Assembly (NCBI GenBank): GCA_019775845.1
Contig: JADQAV010000009.1
Span: 930,001 to 994,000, forward strand
DNA from: Myrmaecium sp. VS I D KN 1
Taxonomy: Eukaryota > Ascomycota > Dothideomycetes > Valsariales > Valsariaceae
DNA: 64,000 nucleotides
Reading direction: 5' to 3'
Numbering within the stretch: position 1 is the stretch's first letter; each line of letters starts with the position of its first letter. Of the stretch, positions 46,950-58,947 are shown in pieces. The notes below the pieces were generated by a model. It ran no database searches. It was not told where the DNA came from and saw nothing but the letters and a program-made list of their open reading frames with translations. A program made the position numbers and the translations under genes.

Positions 46950-47523
46950 GCGGCACGAACTGGAGCATCTGTGAAAGAGCAAAGAGAGAAAAGGGGGAAA
47001 GAGGATAGCCGGGGCGTTCCTGAGGGCACGCAATGGATTTCTATATGACCTCACATAGGTAGACATGGTGAGCCTCGCGGCGGGACCGTTTATTTCCTCT
47101 CTGAGATTTCAATTGCCTCACGGCTCTTATGGCATGGAGTTTGGTTATGTATTTTTCTTCTATTCTAGCTAGATGCGGTGCATACGTCACCTCTCAGTGC
47201 GCTACTAGTTGCGCACGACTACATGGTGGTAAATATATAGGGGAGCAAAGTGATTCTGTGTAATTAGTAAATCCTTAAATAATCCAGCAACGTGGCTTTC
47301 GTCAGAACCAGGACTGCAAAATACATGGTATGTGGCAAGCTAGATCCACCGGTATACCTCACCGCGTAGGATGATGTATATGATCAGGCATAACTGCGTC
47401 TTCTAATAGATGGCAAAGATGTCCGGCCGGGATTCGATGGTGGGGAGTCGCGGATGGTGTTCTTTTCCGCGAGCAAGTGGCCTCCTCTCCTGCAAAGGTT
47501 GATTGAGCATCTGCCTGGGCTCT
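46950..47523. other. Convergent intergenic region between CNL1-like and REC8
   Basis: This 574-bp region should be 3' UTRs. I see no gene. Confidence 0.5.
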
Positions 47524-49775
47524 TCAGTGAAGTGTGATGTAAATCTCCCTGCCGTGGCTTTCCTGAGTGGCTGACAAGAGCCCTTGGGTAGCCAATGCAA
47601 GCACATGAAATAGTCCATGCGCTCCGACGATCCTACTATTCTCCTCCGGGGGTAATAATTCACGGAATGATATCTCAAGGACAGCCGGCGACGGCTGTTC
47701 TGCAGAGGCAGCCCCCATCTTTTCCATCGAGACATTTTTCACGAAGTCTAGAAAGTTCTGGCTTTCGAGGTGTAGGGTCGACCTGAGCCACTGACTGTGT
47801 GCTGATGTCTGTGTGTCTCCCGCATGTGCCGGTCCATGAAGCTCAACATCGCCTTCACTGAACTGAGAGGATGCCGGAAGGTTTATGAGGCTGGAGTCTT
47901 CATCTTCAACAAGCCGAAGGCCCTCGAGCTGACCAGGATTTCCACGGCCTAGCAGTGGAGAAGCACTTGTGCGATGATGAAGCCGCCCCCCGGCAAACCC
48001 TGCTGAAGGACTGGCTCCAGCAGAACCAGCGAAGGCGGACAAGGGGCCGAAAGCGCCCCGGGAGATCGAAGAGCCCCTGGCAGAGGCAGATATGTTCCAG
48101 GGCATTGCGGAAGATAGATCGTCAAGCGCGAGCGGAGCATCGCGGGCTACTTCAACATCGTTCACATTTGGGCCCCCTTCGAAACCATCCGGGAGTATAT
48201 CGTGGGTCGCACTGCCTGGGTCTTCTAGACGAGCACGCACTCGACGCGCCTCCTCCGCCGGATCAGACTGGTTTTCATATTCGCGCTTCAGGCCTTTATG
48301 GGAAGTCCGACCTATGGTAGCCAGCACCTTTGAAAGTGCCTGGCCTGCGAAGTCGTAGAGAGGACTAGGAAAATGAGACGATCCCAGGCCAGCACCAACC
48401 CCGCCGATGCCCTGTCCAAAGACCCAATAGTCCGCATTCTTCTTCGCTAGACCGATGTTCCTATACCGGTACTTGTTGTTGATTGCTAGTGACATATTCT
48501 CCAGATAGCATTGGTTCCATTGTGAGATGTCGGCGTTGCGTAGCTCTGCAGCCGTATCGAGTTTGATTATGCGGGGAGCCATGCGTTTTTGGCGAAAGGT
48601 TGCATCGACAGGTGAAGGCCTATAGAGACTAGGGTCTTGGGACATTGGCAAATCACCACCAGAGAAATCGTGCGGTAGATGATCCGCTGGTTCAGCTTGC
48701 AAGGGAGCGGGGATCGCTTGATCTACACCCTTCACGGGACGTCAGTCTTCTGTGACCCTTTAGGCCGACTAAGGTCTTACCTTTGATATATGCGCCTCAA
48801 ACCTGTCAACGTCATCTGCCACGTTGAAGGCAGAGTATTGAGCGTCACCGAGACGCGATGTTTGCTTAGCAGGGGTTACCAGCTCCAATAAATTGCCCTC
48901 AGCATCGAAACTAAAATCAGCATCGGGAAGAAAACCCTCCTCAAGGTTAACAGGCTCCGCAAGCCTGTTCGAAACTCCACTGTGAACTTGCATATCGTTG
49001 CTATGGATGCCATAGTCTTCAAACCCAGCCTGGCCAGCAGAGTCAGAAGAGGGAATGACTACCGGTTTGAATAGACTGCTGTGTGGTGAAGTAAGCAGCT
49101 CGAAGTTATCGGTCGGTGAAAGATGAGCAGCATCCATGATCCAAGGCGAATCATCGAGAAAACCGAGGACGAGCTGGGGAAGGAACGTCGGGTCATCTTC
49201 CAGAAGTAAATGCTCCGGCCTAATTCGAACATGAGCATTTCTAATCCATACACTAAACCCAGCTAGAGGTCGTACTTAGTCCTGCCAGCCTCTGGATCCA
49301 GTCCAGCGGGCTGGTTGACAGTTGATCTGGCACGCAAGCTATTGCGGGCATTTTGTGCGTCGGACAGAACGTAATCACATTGCTGGGAATAGACTCGGGA
49401 GGCGCCATATCTGTGCTCCTGTTAATGATTCTGCATTCTGCTTGAGCTAACTGAGACTCACAATAAGCTACCTTGAAGTCGCAAGGCCATAGGTGCGATA
49501 GGCTTCAGGATGGTTTCGCAAGCTCTCGGGATGTCAACCTCGAGTATGGCCTTGCGGTTCACTCGTTTCAAAGCAGATTTCGATCCCAGAGTTGCCACAA
49601 GCCTGGCTTGGTTAGTACACGCGTATTTAATGGCAAGGAGAGACGTTTGCTGCATACCAGACGGTCGCCACCCCATGCTTGCGCGACGTCAACACTGGAA
49701 GTAAAATCCCACCTTAGCTGCCGACTGAATAGACAAGGATGAGAAGGTGGACCTACCTTCGTGATTGTAGAACAT
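47524..49775 (-). CDS. REC8: Meiotic cohesin kleisin Rec8
   Basis: Rec8 replaces Rad21/Scc1 in the meiotic cohesin ring and is cut by separase. Six exons (49775-49757, 49694-49658, 49602-49462, 49410-49276, 49219-48781, 48729-47524) encode 658 residues. The first two exons are tiny (19 and 37 nt) but restore the kleisin N-terminus MFYNHEVLTSRKHGVATVWL. VATLGSKSALKRVNRKAILE, ACETILKPIAPMALRLQGSL and LYGASRVYSQQCDYVLSDAQ follow. Middle parts are poorly conserved, as usual. The C-terminal winged helix is near the end (AHGLFHVLALATQGLL). IGLAKKNADYWVFGQGIGG and overall divergence from Rad21 point to Rec8. The fifth exon uses an ATTAG acceptor giving TKPEHLLLEDDPTFLPQLV. Identity as a kleisin is firm, and Rec8 is the best call. 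Confidence 0.88.
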
Positions 49776-50171
49776 GTGCAAATGCAGTATAGTATCCTTT
49801 TGCTTTGTTATAAGCTCGAACGACAGTCGTAGAAAGAGAGAGATGTGGAGGTGCATAGGTGAGACACACGGGCCGTACAAGCACGCGTCGACATCGCGTA
49901 ATTCCAGGACGTCCGCAGGGGTTGAAGCCTAGGTAACGGAGAAAAAGATAAATGACAAAGATCAGGCAGAAATGACGAGTTTGGAGATAATGAGAGGCAC
50001 AGTGAGATAATAATGATTATCTAGGCCAGTTTCCGATGCTAAGATACCGACATGGTTCACTCCTTCAAAGGAACCGGTTATCTACCAACTCCCACTGCCC
50101 TTGCAACGAAGTTTTTTCTAGAAGATAAAGGTCTCACCCCAGAACTCTACTTTTGCTTAATAGTTCTCAGA
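49776..50171. other. Intergenic between REC8 and UBP6
   Basis: A 396-bp spacer holding the REC8 promoter and the UBP6 3' UTR, both minus strand. Nothing else was seen. Confidence 0.5.
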
Positions 50172-52066
50172 CTATTCATCATCTTTAGGAATGGCAGGGA
50201 CGGCGCGGTAAAGCAGGATGAGAGCAGAGTGACTTTGCCCTGCTAGGTGTTAGCCCGATTCCTGGGGGTTTGCTGAAAAGATATACATACCGCCACCGGA
50301 CAACGTTTCAATACGGTCAGTATCCACCTCCGAGACTTTGTCATCATTGAACCACCACCACTTCCCATCTTCAGCTCTTCGTTTACCGGTGGCAGGGTCT
50401 TTCGGACCTGCTTTCTTGACGAAAGAGGTGTAATGGCCACTATCAGCACTGGCACCTTGATGAGTGATCACTCCGCGAAGCTCATATAAGCCGGTCTGGT
50501 TCGCGCCTTCGTCAGCAGCAATATTCGGGTTCAACAAAGATTGAAGCTCCTTTCTTGCCGATGCAATGCTCTCGATACGTTCAGCTTCAATCTGCGCGTC
50601 TGTCTTATGCGGCACATCCGGCATTTCAGAATCGGCATCAGCTGTTTTTCCAGATCCACCATTTTTGCTTCGATCAGTGGTCCCATCTGCGTTCCGTCCG
50701 GATTCGACATCATTTTCTTCACCTTGCCGAATCCGTTTCTGTCGCTTACGAGCCCTCTCTACATCTTCCTCCTCCTTGCGGATTTCGCGAATCTTATCGC
50801 GGACAGGAATAAGTGCTTGTTTCAGTTCATCCGTGCAGAATTCGACCACATCTAACTCCTGAGGAAAGGTTACTTTGCGCATGATCTTGGCCTTTTTGTT
50901 TGTTGTTCTCCGCCAATCGAACCTCATGAAGTGGACTGTAAGGTATTTTGGCAGTCGCGATATGCGGGACGTTTTCGTGTAGGTCGCATTGCGGCCCAAG
51001 ACAGAGGAGTGTTTCTCAATCTTCTCACGTAATCCAGCTTTAAGTCCGTCACGAAGATGATTCGTCTCGGCGTTGATGTGACAGTTGAGCTTGTAGAAAT
51101 CTTCTTGACTCTTCACTGGTTCTTCACCTGCTTCCTTTGCGCCAGGTTCATCGCATTCCATTATGGTTTCAAATTTGCCTGCCATGAATTTATCGATGAA
51201 TGAAGCATCTTGGGCCGCGTTGGACTGCTCGTTGCCATCCGGTGCGGTCTTGACCTTGAGGTTTTGACGGAGCTGGGAAACTATTTGTGACCAGGCTTCT
51301 TCGGCATCCTGTTGAGCGTAATTATGGCCATCTTTGGCTCGCTGCGCAAATTGCGGGAAGGCCATCCGTAAAGAGTTTAGAAAGGCAATAGGCGGAATGC
51401 CTTCTTGGGTCTGTGACATTTGCTTGAACAGGTCACGAAGTGATGCAGTGAGATCGCCCGCAGGTTGCAGCCCAGCAAGGCCTAATTGACCGAATCCGCT
51501 CGGTCCGCTCGCAGAAGCACTACCAACGCACAAGTTAGAGAATGAATTTTGAAGCAGTATGCCATCATACCTGGAAGAATACTTCAGGAGCTGTTCCTGA
51601 AGCTCAGGAATGGACCGAAGTGTCTGAAGCGTAGAATTCATGTAGCAGGTATTCCCCAAATTTTGCAAGCCAGCAGGTGTAGCGCCCTCCGATTGTGCAG
51701 CTTCAGCCTCCGTCATATCCTCGATGAACTTGATTTTTTCCACTGGCCGCTGAATGGCAGTGGCGTCGCCGGAGGGTGTACCCATCATCATGAATGTGTG
51801 ACCGGGTTTGATCCCCAGTGTCGAAAGATCGGTATCATCTTTGAGTTGGCCGCCTTTGATGAGGATCTTCTGCCTTTCCGGTTCTACGCCAGTAAGAGAG
51901 TAAAGCTGGTACTTGAATGTTTCTCCGTTCGATGTAGGATCAAGGTCAACATTGTGGCGTTTGCCCTGGTGCTTCACGATAACTGAGAAAGCCATGTGTG
52001 TTAGTATGAGTAACGGTGAGTATAAGGGTCCTGCTCATAGAATCGCTCACCAGGTATAGTAGCCAT
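50172..52066 (-). CDS. UBP6: Proteasome-associated deubiquitinase Ubp6/USP14
   Basis: Ubp6 docks on the 19S proteasome through its ubiquitin-like domain and trims ubiquitin from substrates. Exons 52066-52051, 51982-51571, 51519-50291 and 50242-50172 give 575 residues. Exon 1 encodes only MATIP plus one base and joins VIVKHQGKRHNV through an intron with an ACTAAC branch site. This is preferred over an ATG at 51995, which lies inside that intron. The UBL covers residues 1-75 (LYSLTGVEPERQKILIKGGQ). The Cys box GLQNLGNTCYMNSTLQ has the nucleophile near 118, and the His box is GASADSGHYTSFVKK. The last exon completes SHSALILLYRAVPAIP. The 51-nt internal intron has no stop and is a multiple of three, so a 592-residue unspliced form could also be made. 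Confidence 0.94.
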
Positions 52067-52444
52067 GACCACGTTGACAGACTGTTTATTGCGAAAAGCT
52101 GGCGAACTTGAGCTCTGCTATCCCCGCCACCGTAGGTGAGTAGTACCTCGAGCGCCTGCACTGAGATGATGGATACCTTACCTGGTTGCTGGTGCTTAGT
52201 CATGCGGCTTATCCACTTATCGGAGGGCAGTGACGCCGACCCGTGCCGAGCTTAGGTATACCCGTGGACAGTGAGATACCTTGGTAGATGGTAGGGCAAC
52301 ACCACCTAATATGTACAACATCTTGTGTCCCAGTCGTCTTCCATAACGTTGTGGCAACCGAACAAGGATACTTTCAGCATCAGATTGGCCTGCTATAGCT
52401 GCCGATCTGGACTCGACCCTCCTCTTATCTTAGTCTAAAGCAAG
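52067..52444. promoter_or_regulatory. Shared divergent promoter, UBP6 / ARPC4
   Basis: 378 bp separate the two start codons, so both promoters must lie here or in first introns. No specific site was recognised. Confidence 0.55.
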
Positions 52445-53197
52445 ATGGTACGACAGCACGCTTGAACAGCCCCCTCCACGCGGCAAGAACTCGCTGACTC
52501 CAAACAGTCGCAATCCCTCCGTCCGTACCTCCAATGCGTACGCTCCTCATTGACCGCTGCGCTCTCCCTGTCAAATTTCGCATCCCAGGTAGCCGAACGT
52601 CATAATGTGCCTGAGATCGAAGCGGCGAGCTCTCCTGAAGTGCTTCTAAACACCTTGACCGTTTCGAGGAACGAGAATGAGAAAGTGCTCATTGAGCCGA
52701 GCATCAACAGCATCCGTATCAGCATCAGAATAAAGCAGGCCGATGAAATAGAACATATACTTGTACATAAGTTTACGCGCTTCCTGACCCAGCGAGCGGA
52801 AGCGTTCTTTATCCTGAGACGGAAACCAGTTAAGGTAGGAATGCTGAAATAGTGCACCAAGAAAGTCTTATACGGTACTGACAGTAGTAGGGTTATGATA
52901 TCTCCTTCTTGATAACCAACTTCCATACGGAGGAGATGCTAAAGCATAAGCTCGTGGACTTCATCATCCAGTTCATGGAAGAGGTAGACAAGGAAATATC
53001 GGAAATGAAACTTTTCGTAAGTGCTACGGGATACGCTGCCATGAAGCGGCCAGGTTTATGCACTTCCTGAGGATTTACTAACGCTCTCGAAGCTCAACGC
53101 GAGGGCTCGGTTTGTGGCGGAGTCCTTCCTTACTCCGGTTTGATTACCCCTTGACTTCCCCGCGTGCACCGGATACTAATGGCTACAGTTTGACTGA
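52445..53197 (+). CDS. ARC19: Arp2/3 complex subunit 4 (ARPC4/Arc19)
   Basis: ARPC4 forms the core of the Arp2/3 actin nucleator with ARPC2. Exons 52445-52447, 52508-52834, 52891-53016, 53093-53137 and 53189-53197 encode 169 residues, the family's normal length. The first coding exon is just the ATG, followed at once by a GTACGA donor; the second begins [18 protein letters not shown]. Other anchors are [78 protein letters not shown] and [13 protein letters not shown]. The fourth exon ends FLTP, and a nine-base last exon adds Phe-Asp-stop after a TACTAAT branch site, matching the usual LTPF end. Reading into the intron would give FLTPV instead. It works downstream of Las17, also in this window. 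Confidence 0.95.
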
Positions 53198-54165
53198 AAC
53201 AACAATTGAGAGGCAACGGTCTGGTCACAGCGCGCCCAGTAACGGACTTCCCGGCCCATAGCAGTGTTAGCCGCATCCATCGGAGCGAACCGATGAGCTA
53301 CTTCGGTAGCCAACTGCGCAAATATGACTAGATGAAGGGCATGTATGCGGTCCTAGAAGTAGTGATTAAGTATGGACAGGCGTTATGGGACTCATAAGAG
53401 CTTGGCCGAAGCACTGGTCTCCAATATATATCCACGTCATGGGCTATCCGGATCTTGATACATGCTCCCGTGCTCCCAATGGGACTTTGCTTTCCATAGG
53501 CAAACTAAAATCTTCTTTCTCCTTTCCTGTTCCGTTTGCTGCTATCGACGCGTATTGTAGTCCCGACATCCTATGGCGCGAGGCAAGTTTTCTTCTTAGT
53601 ATTTCGTCTTCTGCTTGTGCTTCAGGTCATAAGTCTTGGAATACTTCGGATCTACATTTAAGTGCAGACACCTTGTGCGCTCTGCGGGAGAGCGACTTGC
53701 GATTTCAAGGGTTCGGAGTTCCAGGAAGGAGCGCCTTTGAGCGGAACTATACTACTAGGTAAGAGCGTGCGCCCTTTGGGGGCGAGCAGGGGCACACGAA
53801 GTTCATCCTGAGCTCTTGAAGAGATGGTGTCTACAAGGGAATAGATCAAGTTGCTGTCGGAGTAAATCTCGCGAGCTAAGTAGGCGAGGTGCGAGAGCTG
53901 ATGCAACAACGTCACGTATCCCGTTGTGAGCTTAACCCGCCTGCCTTGCTTTGCAACACATCAAAGGGACTGGCCGGCTGCCCAACAAACAGGCTACGCA
54001 TCGGTTCTTCCCAACGTGGGACTGCACACATCTCCAGCGCTCACCCACCTCCGCCCGAGCTTCGCAAAACCGACAGGAGCATTACGCACACACGGTATCG
54101 TCACAACGTAAGCCACTGCATCTGACAGAGACCGAAAAGACTTTCAGGCGTACTGCGAGGTAGAA
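53198..54165. other. Intergenic between ARPC4 and RRM gene
   Basis: This 968-bp region has a frame at 53385-53762 (+) with no family signal. It may contain the leader, or untranslated exons, of the RRM gene. Nothing else is evident. Confidence 0.45.
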
Positions 54166-55908
54166 ATGAACGCGCAGATGTCGAACATGCAGCTACCATT
54201 GATTCCGGGAATGCGCCCACAGAACGACTATGCTCGGGAGCACATCCAGCATCAGCCCTTGCAAGGACAGTCAGGTCAGCAGTCATACCGTCGACCTACT
54301 TGCAGCTCTTCGCAAGCTCCCTCGTTCTCACAGGACATGATTGTCGAGGAGTCCGAGGGCTCTGCTACGCCAGTTCCGGCGTCATCGTCATCTTCATTCC
54401 AGCAGGAAGACCAGGGACAGCTTCGCAACGGCCTGGTACTGGCAGGCGGTGATCCTGTCGTATCGGAGCCCGTGCCATACTCTCACACGGACGCCTACAA
54501 GATACTGACCGCGTTGGGTACGCCGTCGACGGAAATGGCAATGCAATTTCTTCCCATCCGCGACTTTACTACATACTGCGAGACAGCGAACACTGCTGTT
54601 GTGAAGATATATAGCGTACCTTTCGATGTGACCAAGAACATGATCATTGCTTACCTAGGTCAATATGCGATGATCGCCCAACAGGAAGGCGCTTTCAAGG
54701 TACACATCCCTATTGACCGGACCACCGGCAAGACATCGCATACTGCATATGTCGAGATGATTTCCGATGGTGCTGCCCAACAGGTTATGGAAGATCTTAA
54801 ACTCTTCGTTAAGCGCAATCGTCAGCGACCTCGTCTTCTTGGTGATCGCAAGGTCAAGGTCGAAATCTCAACAGTCGAAGAGCTCAAGAGAACGATGCTA
54901 CCACGGGCATACTGTCAATGGGATGGTCATCGTCCGATAATCTCTCCCAATTCAGGATTCGTCGGTTTTGTTGCCAGGGAAGAGCTACGAGCCCTGGTAA
55001 ACTTGACTAGGAAAATCGGAAGGGTAAGTGTGTCCCATACTGAGATTCGGATTTATAGGCGCTAATCTCTGCTAAATCATCAGTCGCATTTTGGGCGGGC
55101 CACTCCCCAGCGGCCCTACGAAATTATGATGTCCATTTTAATGCTGGTACGCATGTGAACGGATTCCAACTTGAACGTCTAGACTAACTTCGGTGAACAG
55201 TATCCCTGGAACGCAACTGACAGCTACAGCATTCAAGATCGCGACATGATCTTTTACTACACGAAGGAGATGATCAAGAGTCTCGAAAATGAGCTTGAAG
55301 TTCCCATGGATAGCTCCATGGAAACGAAGCTCACTATCACTCTCCTACGTGAGCTCACCGCTGTTGCTATGAGCGTCCCGGCCTTCCACTGCGCCCAGCA
55401 AGCTTCGCTGTGGGGCATCACGCAGTCGAGGCTCACTGCCCATCCGATCATCAGGACGTTCCCACGTCTCTGCGCCTGGTGGCCTTTCAAAGCTTTGACT
55501 GTCCCTCTAGAAGTCCAGGATTCTCTTGTCGAGGTAAGCCGTGCCCGTGGCTATGAGTAGTCGCAGCAGCTCACATCTTCCTCACAGTACTACGGATGCC
55601 TTATTCGGGAGGCCACGACCTCGTTGTTCTTCAAGGTTGCCAATGAGATGCAGGAGAACTTTCATGTGCAACACCTGCCTGCAAATCCCTCGTTCGGCCC
55701 CATCCCTTTCCCTCAAGGCAGAGAGAGATGTTCTTTCTCTCTGTGTGCCCAGCTGGAGTTCGACGTGATCGCACGTCTGATCCAGAAGGTATGCAACTAC
55801 GCCTCCGCCAATCCTACTTATGGTAGGGTCTTGCCTACGTACTTCACCACTCTTCATCCTGACGCAGGCCCTTACTTTATGTGCGGTCCGACTTCGCTGG
55901 AACACTAG
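54166..55908 (+). CDS. RRM-containing protein of unknown role
   Basis: Exons 54166-55023, 55084-55146, 55201-55533 and 55588-55908 encode 524 residues. After a Gln/Ser/Pro-rich N-terminus of about 115 residues comes an RRM-like domain: TAVVKIYSVPFDVTKNMIIA with an RNP2-like strand, then the RNP1-like TSHTAYVEMISDGAAQQVME. A conserved-looking segment follows (AYCQWDGHRPIISPNSGFVG, ALVNLTRKIGRSHFGRATPQ, RPYEIMMSILMLYPWNATD). The C-terminal 200 residues are helical and rich in Cys and Phe (CAQLEFDVIARLIQKVCNYA). I recognise the RRM but not the protein. The last exon could splice at GTATGC (55789), but continuous reading to CGPTSLEH is simpler. Upstream exons are possible. Confidence 0.72.
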
Positions 55909-56603
55909 CGGGCTGTGTTTTCAAAGCCCGTCCCGCATGCTCTCGAATTCTAGGCTACTCTTTGTTCACAACGTGATCGCCTTGGAAATATTATTGCAGG
56001 GGCTGGAGAGGAGCCGGGGAGATTCCTTTGGCAGCTTTGTTACGATGTCCGCTCATAGCTAGAAGCCCTTCACGTTTGCATCAGTGGAAGAGGATTTGGA
56101 TTGGAAAACCCTCTAGCTAGAGCCATTGTACCATCTTTCGGAAGTTGTTCTTCCGGAAGCTAAAAGCCTATCCCAAGAATAAAGCGCGGCTGCAATATTG
56201 CCCTTCAATTACTTGCACGTACACCTTATCATTCATACTGCAAAGTAGCTACCTCATACCTGGAGAATGATGTGAGTGTGAAAAGAAAGATGATGCATAT
56301 ACTACACAAAGGAAATAGTGAAATGAAGGAGGCAGGGAGAGAAAGGAGAACCTTGATCAGGAAGTAGGGAGAGAAAAAGGAAAAGCCAAGATGCCCGCCA
56401 ATGCTCCTCAAAGTGTATGCAAACCTTCCGACAAAAGAGAACTCCCGAGGAGGAGGCAGGTATATATCCGGTCCCGCCATACCAACCATTCGCGCCTTTG
56501 AGGAATGTCAACCAATAACCAATCCCGGCCATACAAAAGAAAATCTGATCTGAAGCAATCCAAGGCGCCATGAGCATTGTGGTGAGAGCAGCCGGGCCAC
56601 TCT
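55909..56603. other. Convergent intergenic region between RRM gene and NIMA
   Basis: This 695-bp region is likely 3' UTRs. Frames on both strands lack family signal. Confidence 0.5.
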
Positions 56604-58947
56604 TCATTTGATCGCCCGTGGCTTCGTCCGGACAAGGAAGGGGCTAGGCATCTCGTCGCGTTCCGGATCCCATTCGGCAGCCTTCACTGCGACCGCCGCA
56701 TCTTTCTGGGCCATTTTCCCGCTCTCGGCTTCGCCAAAGGCGCCGGTCCTGGCCTGCGCCAACTCGACGAGCGTCCTCGGGTGAAGGTTGTTGCGCATAG
56801 CTTGCATGCGCATCTCTTCATTTCCCTTCTTGCTTCGGAAGCCCTGGCCGCCGTCGCTGCCATCAGAGCTGTTACTAGCCGTCCTTCTCACAGGGCTGCC
56901 CGTATCACCGCTGGTGGACGGCCGAACCGCTTTCCTGACGGGACTGGTAGCGACCACAGGGACCGCGCTGGTGACTTTCGCCTTCTTACCAGCGGCACCG
57001 TTGGGCGCGAAGACGTTTGGGGAACTGGCAAAGCGAGCTTGCGGTGGTCTGGATTGGATTTGTGGGCGCGTTGCCGTGATCGCCTTGAAAGGGTCCCCTG
57101 CGTGACGGAGTTGGTTATCACTGGAGTTCCCTCCGGTCCTGTATCGCGGCCGAGTCGGGCTGGGCAAGGCAGGAAGGTCTTCATCGTTGAGGAGAGCATC
57201 GAGGTCCTCGTCGTCTGATGGAAGGCTGAGCGGGCTTTGGGGGCACCGCGCGTCTAGCTTTTCCGCTACTGCAAAAATGTTCTTACGGGGTTGACGCCGT
57301 GGGCTCAGCGACAGTGATGTTATTGCCGTCGAGGCAGGTGCTGGAGACGGGTCCACCATCTGAATATCCATTGGCGAGTCAGCGATGCCGTGGTAGGTCG
57401 GCTGAGCAAACATCGTCCTCGCACGGGTGAAGGGCGTCCGGCTAGGGCGCTTGATAGGCCGGAGCGCCGCACTCTTGTCATCCACGGCTCCCAATCCGGT
57501 TGGTGAGTCTAGCGACAAGGCAGAGAGATCTGTAGCGGAGTCGATAGTGGTGAGTGAATCTCCGTTCAGTTCCGGACAGTTGGTAGGGGTTGACGACCGC
57601 TGCGGCTGTTCCAGACCGACTCGAAGCTCCGTCATCCGCTTCGTGACCTCTTCCTCTGTGCGTTTCATCACTTCAGCCTCGAAAGTCTTTTGGAGTCGTT
57701 CAAGCTCAATCTGAACTTGCCGATCAATTTCGAGGCGAGCCTTGACTTCCCATTCACGACGGACAATGGCATCGAGCTCGGCTCGCATATTTTGTGATTC
57801 GGCCTCTACTCTGGATAAGCGCTCTCTGGCTTCCTTTGTCGTGCGTGCGGCAAGTTCCTTCTCCGCTTTGAGCTGCTGGCCTAGCTGAACCACCTCTTGC
57901 TCTTTACGCATCAGTTTCACAATAGGCAAATTGAGCAGCTGTGCAGTATCCGGCCGTTTCTCGGGTATAACTTGAAGACAGCTAGAAACCACCTTCTGCA
58001 GCTCTTGCGAGTAGACCGTCGGCAGTGGAGAGACCTTTCCGGTCTTGATCTTCTGGATCAGATCCCAATGCGTCTTTGCATTGAACGGAGGCTCCTTCGC
58101 GCATAGTTCATAGATAATGCATCCCAAGGACCAGATATCCGAGTATAACGTATAACGCTCTGCGGCGCATATCTCCGGGGACATGTAGAATGGGGTTCCA
58201 ACATAGGTGGAAGCGAAATCATGTGAAGACAGGATTTTAGACAGACCAAAATCGCCCAGTTTCACGGAATTATCGGCGCCAAGGAACACTTGAGAGAGTT
58301 AGCAAACTGGTCTACCCAAAGAGAAGTTCGTTCAGCAAACCATTTTCCGGCTTCAGATCCCTATGAAGAATCATGAACTGTGCCTGTTTGGCCTTCTGCG
58401 GCCTCGCGTTGTTTCCAAGACCCATTACATTCCGCCCGACATCAGGTGGGTTTTCGCCGTAGTGACATCGGTACAGCGCAGTTACTAGCTGCGAGAATAT
58501 GCTCCACACGAACTCTTCCTCGGCAAATTGATTCTTCGCCTTCAAGTTCTTGATAACTCTCCCAAGGTCGCCGTTGCCACAGTACTCCATGTATAGGTGG
58601 AGGTCTTGAGAAGCTTTGAGATGCTCGCGTTCGTAATATGCGACGATGTTGGGATGACGGAGTTCCTTCAGGATTGAAAGCTCCGCTTGGAGCTGCTCGC
58701 GCTCCTTCTGTGACATGCGTACATAACTGATTTCCTTGCGACATAGTACCTTTGTCTGGTCAGTACATCGCAGCTTACACGGACAAGGGAAGTCATACAT
58801 GGCCATCTGCCTTTCTGCGCACTTTCCTAATGATGCCGAAGGAACCATGCCCTGAGACTGGTTAGTTCCTGTAACTGTGCAGGCAGGATGGTATGCTGCC
58901 GACTCACCAATCTTCTCCAGAACTTCGTACTTGTCGTCATCCGCCAT
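56604..58947 (-). CDS. nimA: NIMA mitotic Ser/Thr kinase
   Basis: NIMA is needed for entry into mitosis in Aspergillus. Exons 58947-58908, 58851-58799, 58749-58341 and 58288-56604 encode 728 residues. The kinase domain fills about residues 1-300: KIGHGSFGIIRKVRRKADGH (Gly loop), LCRKEISY (Lys), ILHRDLKPEN at about 160, LGDFGLSK at about 180, STYVGTPFYMSPEICA. As in Aspergillus NIMA, an insert (MGLGNNARPQKAKQAQFM) precedes HRD. A coiled coil follows (AELDAIVRREWEVKARLEID, RQVQIELERLQKTFE), then a long Ser/Pro/Arg tail with SRTPFTRARTM and SPMDIQMVDPSP, and the conserved end TLVELAQARTG and WDPERDEMPSPFL. Two short first exons are fixed by the Gly-loop sequence. Identity is very sure. Confidence 0.97.

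Noticed and set aside
46182-47066. 294-residue minus-strand frame
   Set aside because: It is antisense to both CNL1-like exons and their intron; the plus strand has correct splice sites and a conserved helix pattern.
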